A stretch of DNA of 15,413 nucleotides from Thiopontia sp964415865 (GTDB lineage: Bacteria; Pseudomonadota; Gammaproteobacteria; GCF-002020875): the NCBI GenBank assembly GCA_964415865.1, contig CAYQBY010000037.1, positions 1 to 15,413 of the forward strand, in the 5' to 3' direction. Both the position numbers and the translations under genes were made by a program. Under the pieces are notes generated by a model, which saw nothing but the letters and a program-made list of their open reading frames with translations, was not told the DNA's origin and searched no databases. Positions 8,295-15,274 of the stretch are shown here, piece by piece (position 1 is the first letter of the stretch; each line of letters begins with the position of its first letter).

Positions 8295-8957
8295 ATGTAT
8301 AGAAAGCTGATCACTTTCATATTTGTTGCCATGTTGCCGTCACTATCCCATAGCTGGGATGGTTTTGACCGTGGGGGTGAGGCCGAAGAGGCAATGACCC
8401 TTACACCCAACATTGAGAACGGCAAGAAGATATATGAGACCTGCTCTCTCTGTCACACCTCAGAGGGTTGGGGAATGGCGCCAGGCATTGGCCAATACCG
8501 TATTCCAGGAACATATCCACAACTTGCCGGTCAGCACCAGTCTGTTTTGATCAAGCAGTTAACTGATATCCGCCAACTTAATCGTGACAACCCGGTGATG
8601 TATCCGTTCACCCTTAACAAATATATTGGTAATGCTCAGGATATTGCAGATGTCACCGGCTACATCACTACCCTCTCTATTAACCGGCAAAACTACCACG
8701 GAAAAGGCAACGATCTTGAGCATGGCAAGAAACTTTATCAGGACAATTGCGCCCAATGCCATGGCGACAACGGTGAGGGTGACCCAGAAAACTTTTACCC
8801 CAAACTAACCAATCAACACTATGAGTATATGTTAAGACAGTTTATCTGGATCAGGGATGGTAAACGAAGAAACGCCAATCGCAAGATGGTTGAGCAGATT
8901 CAGAAATTCAATTACAGAGATATAAAAGCTGTTATTGACTACTCATCGCGACTTTAA
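8295..8957 (+). CDS. Periplasmic diheme cytochrome c (cytochrome c4-like)
   Basis: Exported electron carrier of 220 residues. A signal peptide (residues 1-20, MYRKLITFIF... ending SLSHS) is followed by two class-I cytochrome domains. Heme 1 is bound by CSLCH (50-54) and heme 2 by CAQCH (152-156). Likely axial methionines are Met102 (in NPVMYPF) and Met198, placed as in the c4 family. The two-domain layout and spacing resemble cytochrome c4, but the residues preceding heme 1 (WDGFDRGGEAEEAM) are not familiar. It is the first gene of a three-gene unit; the NapC-like gene starts 52 bp downstream. A job as soluble partner of that membrane tetraheme protein, or as electron acceptor for sulfide dehydrogenase, is inferred from position only. 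Confidence 0.85.
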   Translation: MYRKLITFIFVAMLPSLSHSWDGFDRGGEAEEAMTLTPNIENGKKIYETCSLCHTSEGWGMAPGIGQYRIPGTYPQLAGQHQSVLIKQLTDIRQLNRDNPVMYPFTLNKYIGNAQDIADVTGYITTLSINRQNYHGKGNDLEHGKKLYQDNCAQCHGDNGEGDPENFYPKLTNQHYEYMLRQFIWIRDGKRRNANRKMVEQIQKFNYRDIKAVIDYSSRL

Positions 8958-9009
8958 ATAATCAATAATAACAACATACTATAAAACCTATTAGAGGAGT
9001 TTTATCAAG

Positions 9010-9720
9010 ATGAAAAAGCTATTTGTCCCTCTCCTGATTTTTGTAGCAGGCATGGTTGCCCTCGGTGGCGTAAATGTATTCTTTGGTGCAACCAACGAGA
9101 TGGCCTTCTGTACATCATGCCACTCAATGAAGATAAATCTTGAGGAGTATAAACACACGGTCCATTACAAAAATCAGTCTGGTGTACAGGCAACCTGTTC
9201 TGACTGTCACGTACCGACACAATTCTTCCCCAAGGTTCTTGCCAAGGTTATGGCGGCCAAGGATGTATATCACTGGGTGCTTGGTACTATTGAACCAGAT
9301 GAGACACAACTTGTAAGCACAGATGACAATGGAAACTGTCCTGATCTCTTTATCCCTATCAAGGAGGGATCCAACCTCTGTATTCCAAACTACGGGGATG
9401 CCTACAGCGAAGATGATATGAGCGAGGAGGCAGAGGAGCGTCGTGAGGCTGCCCTGGAGAAATACAATGCATATCGCTGGAAGATGGCAAACAGTGTCTG
9501 GGACAAGATGAAGGCATCCGACTCACGCGAGTGCAGAAACTGTCATGACTTCGAGAATATGGATCTGGATAGCCAGGATCGCAGCGCCCGCAAGAAACAT
9601 GGTCGGGCCACAGAGAAGGGGCAAACCTGTATAGATTGTCACAAGGGAATAGCCCATGAGGAGCCCGATGAGCCAGATGAAGATGAAGATGAAGATGACG
9701 ACGAAGATGAAGAAGAATAG
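9010..9720 (+). CDS. Membrane-anchored tetraheme cytochrome c, NapC/NirT family, with insertion and acidic tail
   Basis: The NapC/NirT/NrfH family links the quinone pool to periplasmic redox proteins. This 236-residue member has one N-terminal membrane anchor (about 4-26) and four heme sites: CTSCH (34-38, followed by Met40 as in the CxxCHxM signature), CSDCH (63-67), CRNCH (175-179) and CIDCH (207-211). The segments HVP after heme 2, DSRECRNCH at heme 3 and CIDCHKGIAH at heme 4 are classic for the family. Two things are odd. About 50 extra residues (roughly 99-147), including Cys110 and Cys124, sit where typical NapC has a short link. The C-terminus (217-236) has 18 Asp or Glu in 20 residues. 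No napA, nirS or torA partner is in view. GAGGAG precedes the start by 10 nt, and the ankyrin gene follows after 10 bp. Confidence 0.9.
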   Translation: MKKLFVPLLIFVAGMVALGGVNVFFGATNEMAFCTSCHSMKINLEEYKHTVHYKNQSGVQATCSDCHVPTQFFPKVLAKVMAAKDVYHWVLGTIEPDETQLVSTDDNGNCPDLFIPIKEGSNLCIPNYGDAYSEDDMSEEAEERREAALEKYNAYRWKMANSVWDKMKASDSRECRNCHDFENMDLDSQDRSARKKHGRATEKGQTCIDCHKGIAHEEPDEPDEDEDEDDDEDEEE

Positions 9721-9730
9721 GAGCAGCACA

Positions 9731-10669
9731 ATGAAAATAACAGCCATCGCCCTACTCTCTCTTCTCTTCTCCGTTACTGTATCTGCTGATGATGCACTTG
9801 ACCAGGAGCTACGCAAAGCGGTTGCCAATGGTGACTTTGAGGCCACTCAACAACTTATTGATAGAGGTGCCAATGTAAATAGCAGGGGAGGATTTGGCCA
9901 TACCCCACTCATCTATGCCGCCGAGGATGGCCAGATCTCAATTGCAAAGCTACTGATTGACAACGGTGCTCGTCTTGATGATCAGACAAATGGTGGGTAT
10001 ACCGCCATCTCTGCTGCTGCAGATGAGGGAAGTATTACCCTCGTATCTCTACTGCTCAGATCAGGTGCCGACCCTCATATCAAGACCCGCAATGGAATGG
10101 ATGCACTGATGGTGGCAATCCGTAGTGGTGATGCAGATGTTATCTCCATGCTGATGGCCTATAACAGCAATATCAATACTGCAGATCGCCATGGACGCAC
10201 TGCTCTTATGATAGCAACCCAACAGGGTCATATTCATACCGTAAACATGCTTCTTCTAGCCAGCGCAGGAATGGATATCCGTGACAAAAACGGCATGACT
10301 GCCCTGATGGTGGCGGCGGACAGAGGCAATCTGAAGGTTATGTCAGCACTCCTTAAACGTGGCGCATCAACATCTGTTACTGATGACCATGGGGCCACCG
10401 CACTCCATTATGCCGTCTCTAACAAGGGGGTTGATATCGCCTTAATGCTACTGAACCATGGCAGCAGCATAAATGCCACAGACAAGGATGGCTGGACTCC
10501 GCTCATGGAGGCTGTAAGTAGCGGCAATATGGATCTGGTAAAAGTTATGATTCAACGTGGCGCAAATACAGATGTTCGTGATAATGAGGGGCTTGATCTT
10601 GTCCTGATTTCTGAAATGAATCGTCATCATGAGTTAACGAAATATTTGCGCAAACTTATAAAAAATTAA
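9731..10669 (+). CDS. Exported ankyrin-repeat protein
   Basis: A 312-residue protein with a signal peptide (MKITAIALLSLLFSVTVSA, cut near 19) followed almost entirely by ankyrin repeats of about 33 residues. I count seven full repeats between an N-terminal and a C-terminal capping repeat, each with the typical T/DAL..A...G and NGA/RGA turns (for example GHTPLIYAAEDG and NGMTALMVAADRG). Such proteins are protein-binding scaffolds; periplasmic ones occur near redox genes in other proteobacteria. The frame is open from 9656, overlapping the cytochrome gene, but the ATG at 9731 starts a clean signal peptide and has TAGGAG 7 nt upstream, overlapping the previous stop codon. The tight spacing makes co-expression with the NapC-like protein nearly certain; assembly or stabilisation of that complex is an inference. 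Confidence 0.9.
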   Translation: MKITAIALLSLLFSVTVSADDALDQELRKAVANGDFEATQQLIDRGANVNSRGGFGHTPLIYAAEDGQISIAKLLIDNGARLDDQTNGGYTAISAAADEGSITLVSLLLRSGADPHIKTRNGMDALMVAIRSGDADVISMLMAYNSNINTADRHGRTALMIATQQGHIHTVNMLLLASAGMDIRDKNGMTALMVAADRGNLKVMSALLKRGASTSVTDDHGATALHYAVSNKGVDIALMLLNHGSSINATDKDGWTPLMEAVSSGNMDLVKVMIQRGANTDVRDNEGLDLVLISEMNRHHELTKYLRKLIKN

Positions 10670-10869
10670 TTACCCTAAAACGGTTCAGCCGCATTCTGAA
10701 TGCAGTCACAATAAAGTAATATAAGAAGATGCGGATACTCTGATCTACCTATATTTTCTTGCACAACAAGTTTTATTTATATTATTATTGCTCTGCTCTG
10801 AGTTGAAAGACTTTGAGCAAATTAATATTAATTTTAACAAAACATCTCTAATTAACTTTAGGAGGAGAT
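10670..10869 (+). promoter_or_regulatory. fcc upstream region with palindrome and candidate promoter
   Basis: A 200-bp AT-rich gap. It contains a perfect 16-bp palindrome AAATTAATATTAATTT (10819-10834). A possible promoter is TTGAAA (10803-10808, 5 of 6), 17 bp, then TATTAA (10826-10831), so the palindrome would overlap the -10 box like an operator. Smaller elements are the odd palindrome GCATTCTGAATGC just after the ankyrin stop and CTTG-CACAA-CAAG near 10759. I see no clear intrinsic terminator for the ankyrin gene, so read-through into fcc cannot be excluded. Confidence 0.4.
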
Positions 10870-11469
10870 ATGAAAGCAACTAAACTTGCTATGGCCATCA
10901 TTGGTGGCTGCGCAATTAGTCTGTCTGTATCTGCAGGCGGAAATATGACAGGGGCTGATGCATCAATGCTATCCAATACCTGTGCCGGTTGTCACGGTAC
11001 TGATGGTAGTAGTTCTGGACCAGCTATTCCATCCATTGGCGGAATGTCTGCAACCTACATGACAGATATGATGAATGCATACAAGTCGGGCGATACTGTC
11101 AGTACCATTATGGGACGTATTGCCAAGGGCTACAGCGAAGATGAGATCGGCGCAATGGCTAACTACTTCGCCGAGCAGTCACAGACTCGTGCAGATCAGT
11201 CTTTTGACAAGGCCAAGGCTGCCAAGGGTATGAAGCTACATGACAAGTACTGTGAGAAGTGTCACTCAGAGGGTGGTTCTCTGGCTGAAGATGACTCCGG
11301 TATTCTGGCTGGTCAGCTAGTACCTTACCTTCACTACAGCATGGAAGACTTCGATAATGGAGATCGCTCTATGCCCAAGAAGATGAAGAAAAAGGTCAAG
11401 AAGCTGAACAAGAAGGAAGGTGCTGCCGGTATGGAAGCCATCCTCAACTACTACGCCAGTCAGCGTTAA
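10870..11469 (+). CDS. fccA: Flavocytochrome c sulfide dehydrogenase, diheme cytochrome subunit
   Basis: The electron-accepting subunit of the periplasmic sulfide dehydrogenase; it takes electrons from the FAD of FccB and passes them to other cytochromes. The 199-residue precursor has a signal peptide (1-22, ending SVSA) and two heme sites, CAGCH (38-42) and CEKCH (128-132), giving the diheme arrangement of the Allochromatium-type enzyme. Methionines 59 or 81 and 168 are candidates for axial ligands. Residues 170-182 are strikingly basic, with 9 lysines in 13 positions. The strong ribosome site AGGAGGAG lies 4 nt or less from the ATG. fccB starts 15 bp downstream, and the pairing confirms the assignment. 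Confidence 0.92.
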   Translation: MKATKLAMAIIGGCAISLSVSAGGNMTGADASMLSNTCAGCHGTDGSSSGPAIPSIGGMSATYMTDMMNAYKSGDTVSTIMGRIAKGYSEDEIGAMANYFAEQSQTRADQSFDKAKAAKGMKLHDKYCEKCHSEGGSLAEDDSGILAGQLVPYLHYSMEDFDNGDRSMPKKMKKKVKKLNKKEGAAGMEAILNYYASQR

Positions 11470-11484
11470 GGAGGAGAAAATAAA

Positions 11485-12807
11485 ATGAGTAAATTTAATC
11501 GTAGAGATTTTCTGAAGGTTTCTGGTGGAGCAGTTGGTGCTGCAACCATTGCCACTTCTGGGCTATCTTTTGCAAATACCAACCTTGATTCGCGCGGTCG
11601 TGTTGTGGTTGTTGGTGGTGGTCTGGGTGGCGCAACTGCAGCAAAATACATTAAGCGTGCCGATGCATCCATTGATGTGACTATCATTGAGCCAAACAAG
11701 ACCTATTACACCGGCTTTACCAGTAACCTGACCCTGACCGGAATGGTTACCATGGATCAGCTTGGTCACACCTATGAGGGTCTTACTGCAATGGGTATCA
11801 AGGTTGTTCATGACTCTGTTACCGAGATTGGTGACAAGGCCGTGAAGACTGCTGGTGGTGGAAGCTACGGCTTTGACCGTTGCGTGGTATCTCCAGGTGT
11901 TGACTTCAAGTTTGTTGAAGGACACAGTGAAGAGGTTGCCAACAAGTCAGTCACTCATGCATACAAGTCTGGTCATCAGATGAACCTGCTTGGTGAGCAG
12001 CTTCGTGGAATGAAGGATGGCGGTACTGTAGTAATTGCAGCACCTCGCAACCCGTTCCGCTGCCCTCCTGGACCTTATGAGCGTACTAGTCAGATCGCTT
12101 CATACCTGAAGACTCACAAGCCAAAATCAAAGATTATTGTTCTTGATCCAAAGGGCAAGTTCTCCAAGTTTGGTCTGTTCCGTGAGGCATGGAATATCCA
12201 TTATGGATTTGATCCAGCTGCAGATGGCGCCAATGACGGATCCATGATTGAGTGGAGAAAGATGACTCCTCTGGAAGAGGTTGATGCAGCTACAAATACT
12301 GCAATCACAGAGGTTGACGAGGTTAAGGGTGATGTTCTGAATGTTATCCCTGACCAGAAGGCTGGCCATGTTGCACATGTGAATGGTCTGGTTGATGGTG
12401 ACTGGTGTCCAGTCAATCTGCAGACCTTTGAATCCAAGAAACGTGCAAATATCCACGTTATTGGTGACTCCAGTGCGGCTAAGGGGCTTCCAAAGTCCGG
12501 TTATGCAGCGGCATCTGAAGCGAAGGTAACGGCAGCGGCTATTGTTGCAGCATTGAATGGTAACTCTGCTCCAATCCCGGCCTACACCAACACCTGCTAC
12601 AGTGTGGTTGCACCAAATGATGCATTCTCCGTAGCAGCGGTATACCAGTTGGCTGCAGATCACTCGAAGATCATGAAGGTCTCCGGTGGTCTGACTCCAA
12701 GTGGCAAGAACCGTAATGCTGACCATCGTGCTCGTGAGGTGCAGTATGCACTGAGCTGGTACGAGAACATTACCTCTGACGCTTTCAACGACGGCAAGAA
12801 GTTGTAA
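11485..12807 (+). CDS. fccB: Flavocytochrome c sulfide dehydrogenase, flavoprotein subunit
   Basis: Oxidises sulfide to sulfur or polysulfide in the periplasm. The 440-residue precursor opens with a twin-arginine signal (RRDFLK, 6-11), as expected for export with FAD bound. The FAD-binding fold starts with VVVGGGLGGATAAKY (41-55). The redox-active cysteines match in position: Cys193 in FRCPPGPYER and Cys371 in NTCYSVV, 178 residues apart against 176 for Cys161 and Cys337 of the Allochromatium enzyme. The C-terminal FCSD flavin-binding domain runs from about 366 to the end. The clear deviation is YYTGFTSN (74-81): family members with covalent FAD have Cys in place of Gly77. The downstream terminator ends the unit. 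Membership in the FCSD family is secure; exact substrate and FAD linkage are not. Confidence 0.93.
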   Translation: MSKFNRRDFLKVSGGAVGAATIATSGLSFANTNLDSRGRVVVVGGGLGGATAAKYIKRADASIDVTIIEPNKTYYTGFTSNLTLTGMVTMDQLGHTYEGLTAMGIKVVHDSVTEIGDKAVKTAGGGSYGFDRCVVSPGVDFKFVEGHSEEVANKSVTHAYKSGHQMNLLGEQLRGMKDGGTVVIAAPRNPFRCPPGPYERTSQIASYLKTHKPKSKIIVLDPKGKFSKFGLFREAWNIHYGFDPAADGANDGSMIEWRKMTPLEEVDAATNTAITEVDEVKGDVLNVIPDQKAGHVAHVNGLVDGDWCPVNLQTFESKKRANIHVIGDSSAAKGLPKSGYAAASEAKVTAAAIVAALNGNSAPIPAYTNTCYSVVAPNDAFSVAAVYQLAADHSKIMKVSGGLTPSGKNRNADHRAREVQYALSWYENITSDAFNDGKKL

Positions 12808-12831
12808 GCTCAGATTAACGTTCTGAAAATG

Positions 12832-12863
12832 GCCCTCAGAAGGAGACTTCTGGGGGCTTTTTT
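12832..12863 (+). terminator. Rho-independent terminator after fccAB
   Basis: GCCCTCAGAAG (12832-12842) pairs with CTTCTGGGGGC (12847-12857) in an 11-bp stem with one G-T wobble and the loop GAGA, followed by six T. It sits 24 bp after the fccB stop codon and is the strongest intrinsic terminator in the window. Confidence 0.95.
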
Positions 12864-12884
12864 AATTGCTGACCACCCCAATAT

Positions 12885-14363
12885 ATGATGCAGATAGCGC
12901 AAGTTACAACTGGCTTGATGCGCAGATTAACTGCTGCATTATTGCCATGGTTGCTTGTTATCTATAGCTATGGAGCAGAATCTGCCAGTCAGGGTTATGA
13001 GGTGGTCACAATGGATAATGGCAATATTTTTCATGGCACCATTGCCCATGAAACGTTTGTCATTGAGACCAAGTATGGTCTTGTCACAATACCATACTCT
13101 TTTGTTGCATCACTCACGCCCGGCAAGAACGGTAGTGCAGACCAGATTACAACCCACTTGGGAGAGCTCTTTAGTGGGGCTCTTCAGAGTAATGAGTTCA
13201 CCATCTTACGCTTCGATCAACCCCTACTCCCTCTGGAGGTAGCAGACATATCTGATATACAGTTTTCAAGAAAAACTATCCGTTCAGCACCTGTGATACC
13301 GGCGGACTCCATTCAACTAAGCAGTGGGGACCGTTTCACCACATCAATATCCACATCTTCACTGCTTATTATGGCTGATAATGGTCTCTCACTTATCTCT
13401 CTTCGGCAGATTCACCTTGTTGATCTTGAAGAGATAGATGGCCAGCTTCAGATTCGTATTACCGATAATGATGGAAAAATCATGCAGGGGAAAATGGGCA
13501 GCTCCTCCCTTCAGGTGACAACCCGTTATGGAGACAAGATTGAGATACCATCAATCCAGCTCTCACAGATTGCACTCAACGTGCACTACGGTATGGAATC
13601 AACCCTATTTCACTATCGTCAAAAGTTAAACCCTGCCACACTGTTTCATGATCAACTCTATCAGGATGTAGCTGCTCCAGAGATGATAGCTCTGCGTGGT
13701 GGAAGCTTCATCAGGGGTTCGAGAACAGCAGATGGTGACAGTGACGAATTACCACTTAAGCCAATGCAGCTAAAACCATTTGCTATCGGCCTGTATGAGG
13801 TTACATTTGAGGAGTATGACCTATTCTGCGAGGTGACTGGTCACGAAAAGCCAGATGACAGTGGATGGGGTAGAGGCAACCGCCCTGTCGTTAATGTCTC
13901 GTGGAATGATGCAACAACTTATGCCGAGTGGCTTGCCACAAAAACTCGTCAACCATATCGGCTGCCCAGTGATGCCGAGTGGGAGTATGCAGCCCGAGGC
14001 GGGACGGAGACTCTGTTCTGGTGGGGCAATCAACAACCCACCATAGAGTCCAACTGTGATGGCTGCGGCAGCATATGGGACGGTGAGCGTACCGCACCGG
14101 TGGGTCGCTTCAAGCCAAACCTTTTTGGCCTGCATGACACTGCCGGTAATGTATTCGAGATTGTTGCCGACTGCTGGTCTGACAGCTATGCAGATGCACC
14201 AACTGATGGCTCCCCTTACCTCAAGGGTGGATGCGGAAAACGGGTTATCCGTGGAGGGGCATGGAGTTTCCCCCCGCATGAGGTCCGCTCAGCCAACCGC
14301 TGGCGTGACTTCCCCAGCAGAAAGAGTGACGATACCGGATTTCGTGTAGCTCGTGATCTTTGA
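12885..14363 (+). CDS. Exported protein: four beta-type repeats plus FGE/SUMF1-like domain
   Basis: A 492-residue protein with a hydrophobic signal segment (about 13-30). The start is uncertain: neither the ATG at 12885 nor the in-frame ones at 12888 and 12918 has a good ribosome site. Residues 45-231 hold four diverged copies of a module of about 35 residues, pattern G..f.G.i...f.i.t.yG.v.ip...i..i, near 45-77, 93-127, 148-181 and 196-231. From about 266 to the end is a complete FGE-sulfatase (SUMF1) fold, with RGGSFIRGS, NRPVVNVSW, RLPSDAEWEYAARGG, GLHDTAGNVFE, RVIRGGAW and DTGFRVARD. The two catalytic cysteines of true formylglycine-generating enzymes are absent (that region reads HEVRSANRW), so a binding role rather than sulfatase activation is likely. 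It follows the fcc terminator and converges with soxA. Confidence 0.85.
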   Translation: MMQIAQVTTGLMRRLTAALLPWLLVIYSYGAESASQGYEVVTMDNGNIFHGTIAHETFVIETKYGLVTIPYSFVASLTPGKNGSADQITTHLGELFSGALQSNEFTILRFDQPLLPLEVADISDIQFSRKTIRSAPVIPADSIQLSSGDRFTTSISTSSLLIMADNGLSLISLRQIHLVDLEEIDGQLQIRITDNDGKIMQGKMGSSSLQVTTRYGDKIEIPSIQLSQIALNVHYGMESTLFHYRQKLNPATLFHDQLYQDVAAPEMIALRGGSFIRGSRTADGDSDELPLKPMQLKPFAIGLYEVTFEEYDLFCEVTGHEKPDDSGWGRGNRPVVNVSWNDATTYAEWLATKTRQPYRLPSDAEWEYAARGGTETLFWWGNQQPTIESNCDGCGSIWDGERTAPVGRFKPNLFGLHDTAGNVFEIVADCWSDSYADAPTDGSPYLKGGCGKRVIRGGAWSFPPHEVRSANRWRDFPSRKSDDTGFRVARDL

Positions 14364-14381
14364 TCTAGGAGCCTGTCCAAG

Positions 14382-15260
14382 CTACTTACGATAAGCTGGT
14401 CCGTTCCATTGCAGACCATTGCTCATATATGTATGAAAGAACTCCAAATTACGATATTCATCACTCTGTGGTTTGAACGGTTTTGCACGTATCTGCCTGT
14501 TACATCCAACATAACGACGATGCAGGGTTCCAAGACCATCTCCCGAGATGGATTTTCCAGACCACTTGGCACGAAACACAGGGAATCCTGTAGTCTGACC
14601 CAACCCGGGAGACAAAATATCTCCTCGAAGATGCTGTCCTGACTGGTACACATGACAATCTGCGCATGCCATATTTAGCTGACCACGTCTGGCATAGAAA
14701 AATTTCTTGCCCTGTTCATACGCCTTCAGAGCTCTTGGATCATCAGGAATAATTACCTTGATCTTCTGCCCACGAGCCTCATAACCAATATAAGAGGAAA
14801 GATGAGCCATTGTCCCCTTCTCCCATTTCAATGGCTTTTCACTATTACTCCATCGGCATTTATTTATATCTCCCTCCAGAGTAACAACCTTTCCAATTCT
14901 GGCATTCCAGTAAGGATATTTTCCACGTATGGCTGAGACATCGTCACCAAAACAACTTTCATAACCATTGCCATTAGCAAATGGCCTGTTCCACTCCTCT
15001 TCACCCATCTCTACAAATGATTCATATGGAGGAAACTCCTCAATAGACTCCCACTGCATACGTGATCCTGGATCAATAGAGTAGACCCCATTCCTGAAAT
15101 CATCAAATAGGGTCTCCTCAAACTTATCAACAAAGTAGGCACGAAAGGCCTTTAAGTCTTCTTCTGGGTCAGCCTGCACATCTAGAGCTCCAAGCGTCAA
15201 GAGTGCACAACAAAACCTAACCAGGTTTTTTCTATTCCTGAGTTTGATAAAAATCTTCAT
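14382..15260 (-). CDS. soxA: SoxA, cytochrome subunit of the SoxAX thiosulfate-oxidising complex (monoheme type)
   Basis: SoxAX couples thiosulfate oxidatively to the carrier SoxYZ in the periplasm. The 292-residue precursor has a signal peptide (1-30, ending DVQA). One heme site is present, CADCH (199-203), preceding the active-site motif RYVGCNRQIRAKPF with Cys253 as the modified heme ligand cysteine. Where diheme SoxA proteins bind a second heme, this one has only Cys103 (ESCFGDD) and Cys135 (NKCRWS). This is the monoheme SoxA type, with those two presumably forming a disulfide. It follows soxZ in the same direction after 81 bp; soxX and soxB are not seen. A GGAGG candidate ribosome site lies 14 nt from the ATG, inside a hairpin stem. 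It converges with the SUMF1-like gene. Confidence 0.93.
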   Translation of the reverse strand: MKIFIKLRNRKNLVRFCCALLTLGALDVQADPEEDLKAFRAYFVDKFEETLFDDFRNGVYSIDPGSRMQWESIEEFPPYESFVEMGEEEWNRPFANGNGYESCFGDDVSAIRGKYPYWNARIGKVVTLEGDINKCRWSNSEKPLKWEKGTMAHLSSYIGYEARGQKIKVIIPDDPRALKAYEQGKKFFYARRGQLNMACADCHVYQSGQHLRGDILSPGLGQTTGFPVFRAKWSGKSISGDGLGTLHRRYVGCNRQIRAKPFKPQSDEYRNLEFFHTYMSNGLQWNGPAYRK

Positions 15261-15274
15261 GGGTTATGAGTACG

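Noticed and set aside
9658..9720. Short tandem repeat considered as a CRISPR or intergenic repeat
   Set aside because: It is in frame and encodes the acidic tail of the NapC-like protein; there are no spacers.
9656..9730. Earlier start for the ankyrin protein
   Set aside because: The extra residues are a frame-shifted reading of the acidic repeat of the upstream gene; the ATG at 9731 has its own ribosome site and signal peptide.
12127..12726. 199-codon open frame antisense to fccB
   Set aside because: No recognisable domain, unusual Cys and Trp content, no ribosome site; a shadow of the strongly coding opposite strand.
12885..14363. Annotation as an active formylglycine-generating enzyme
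   Set aside because: The catalytic cysteines are absent and no sulfatase gene is present in the window.
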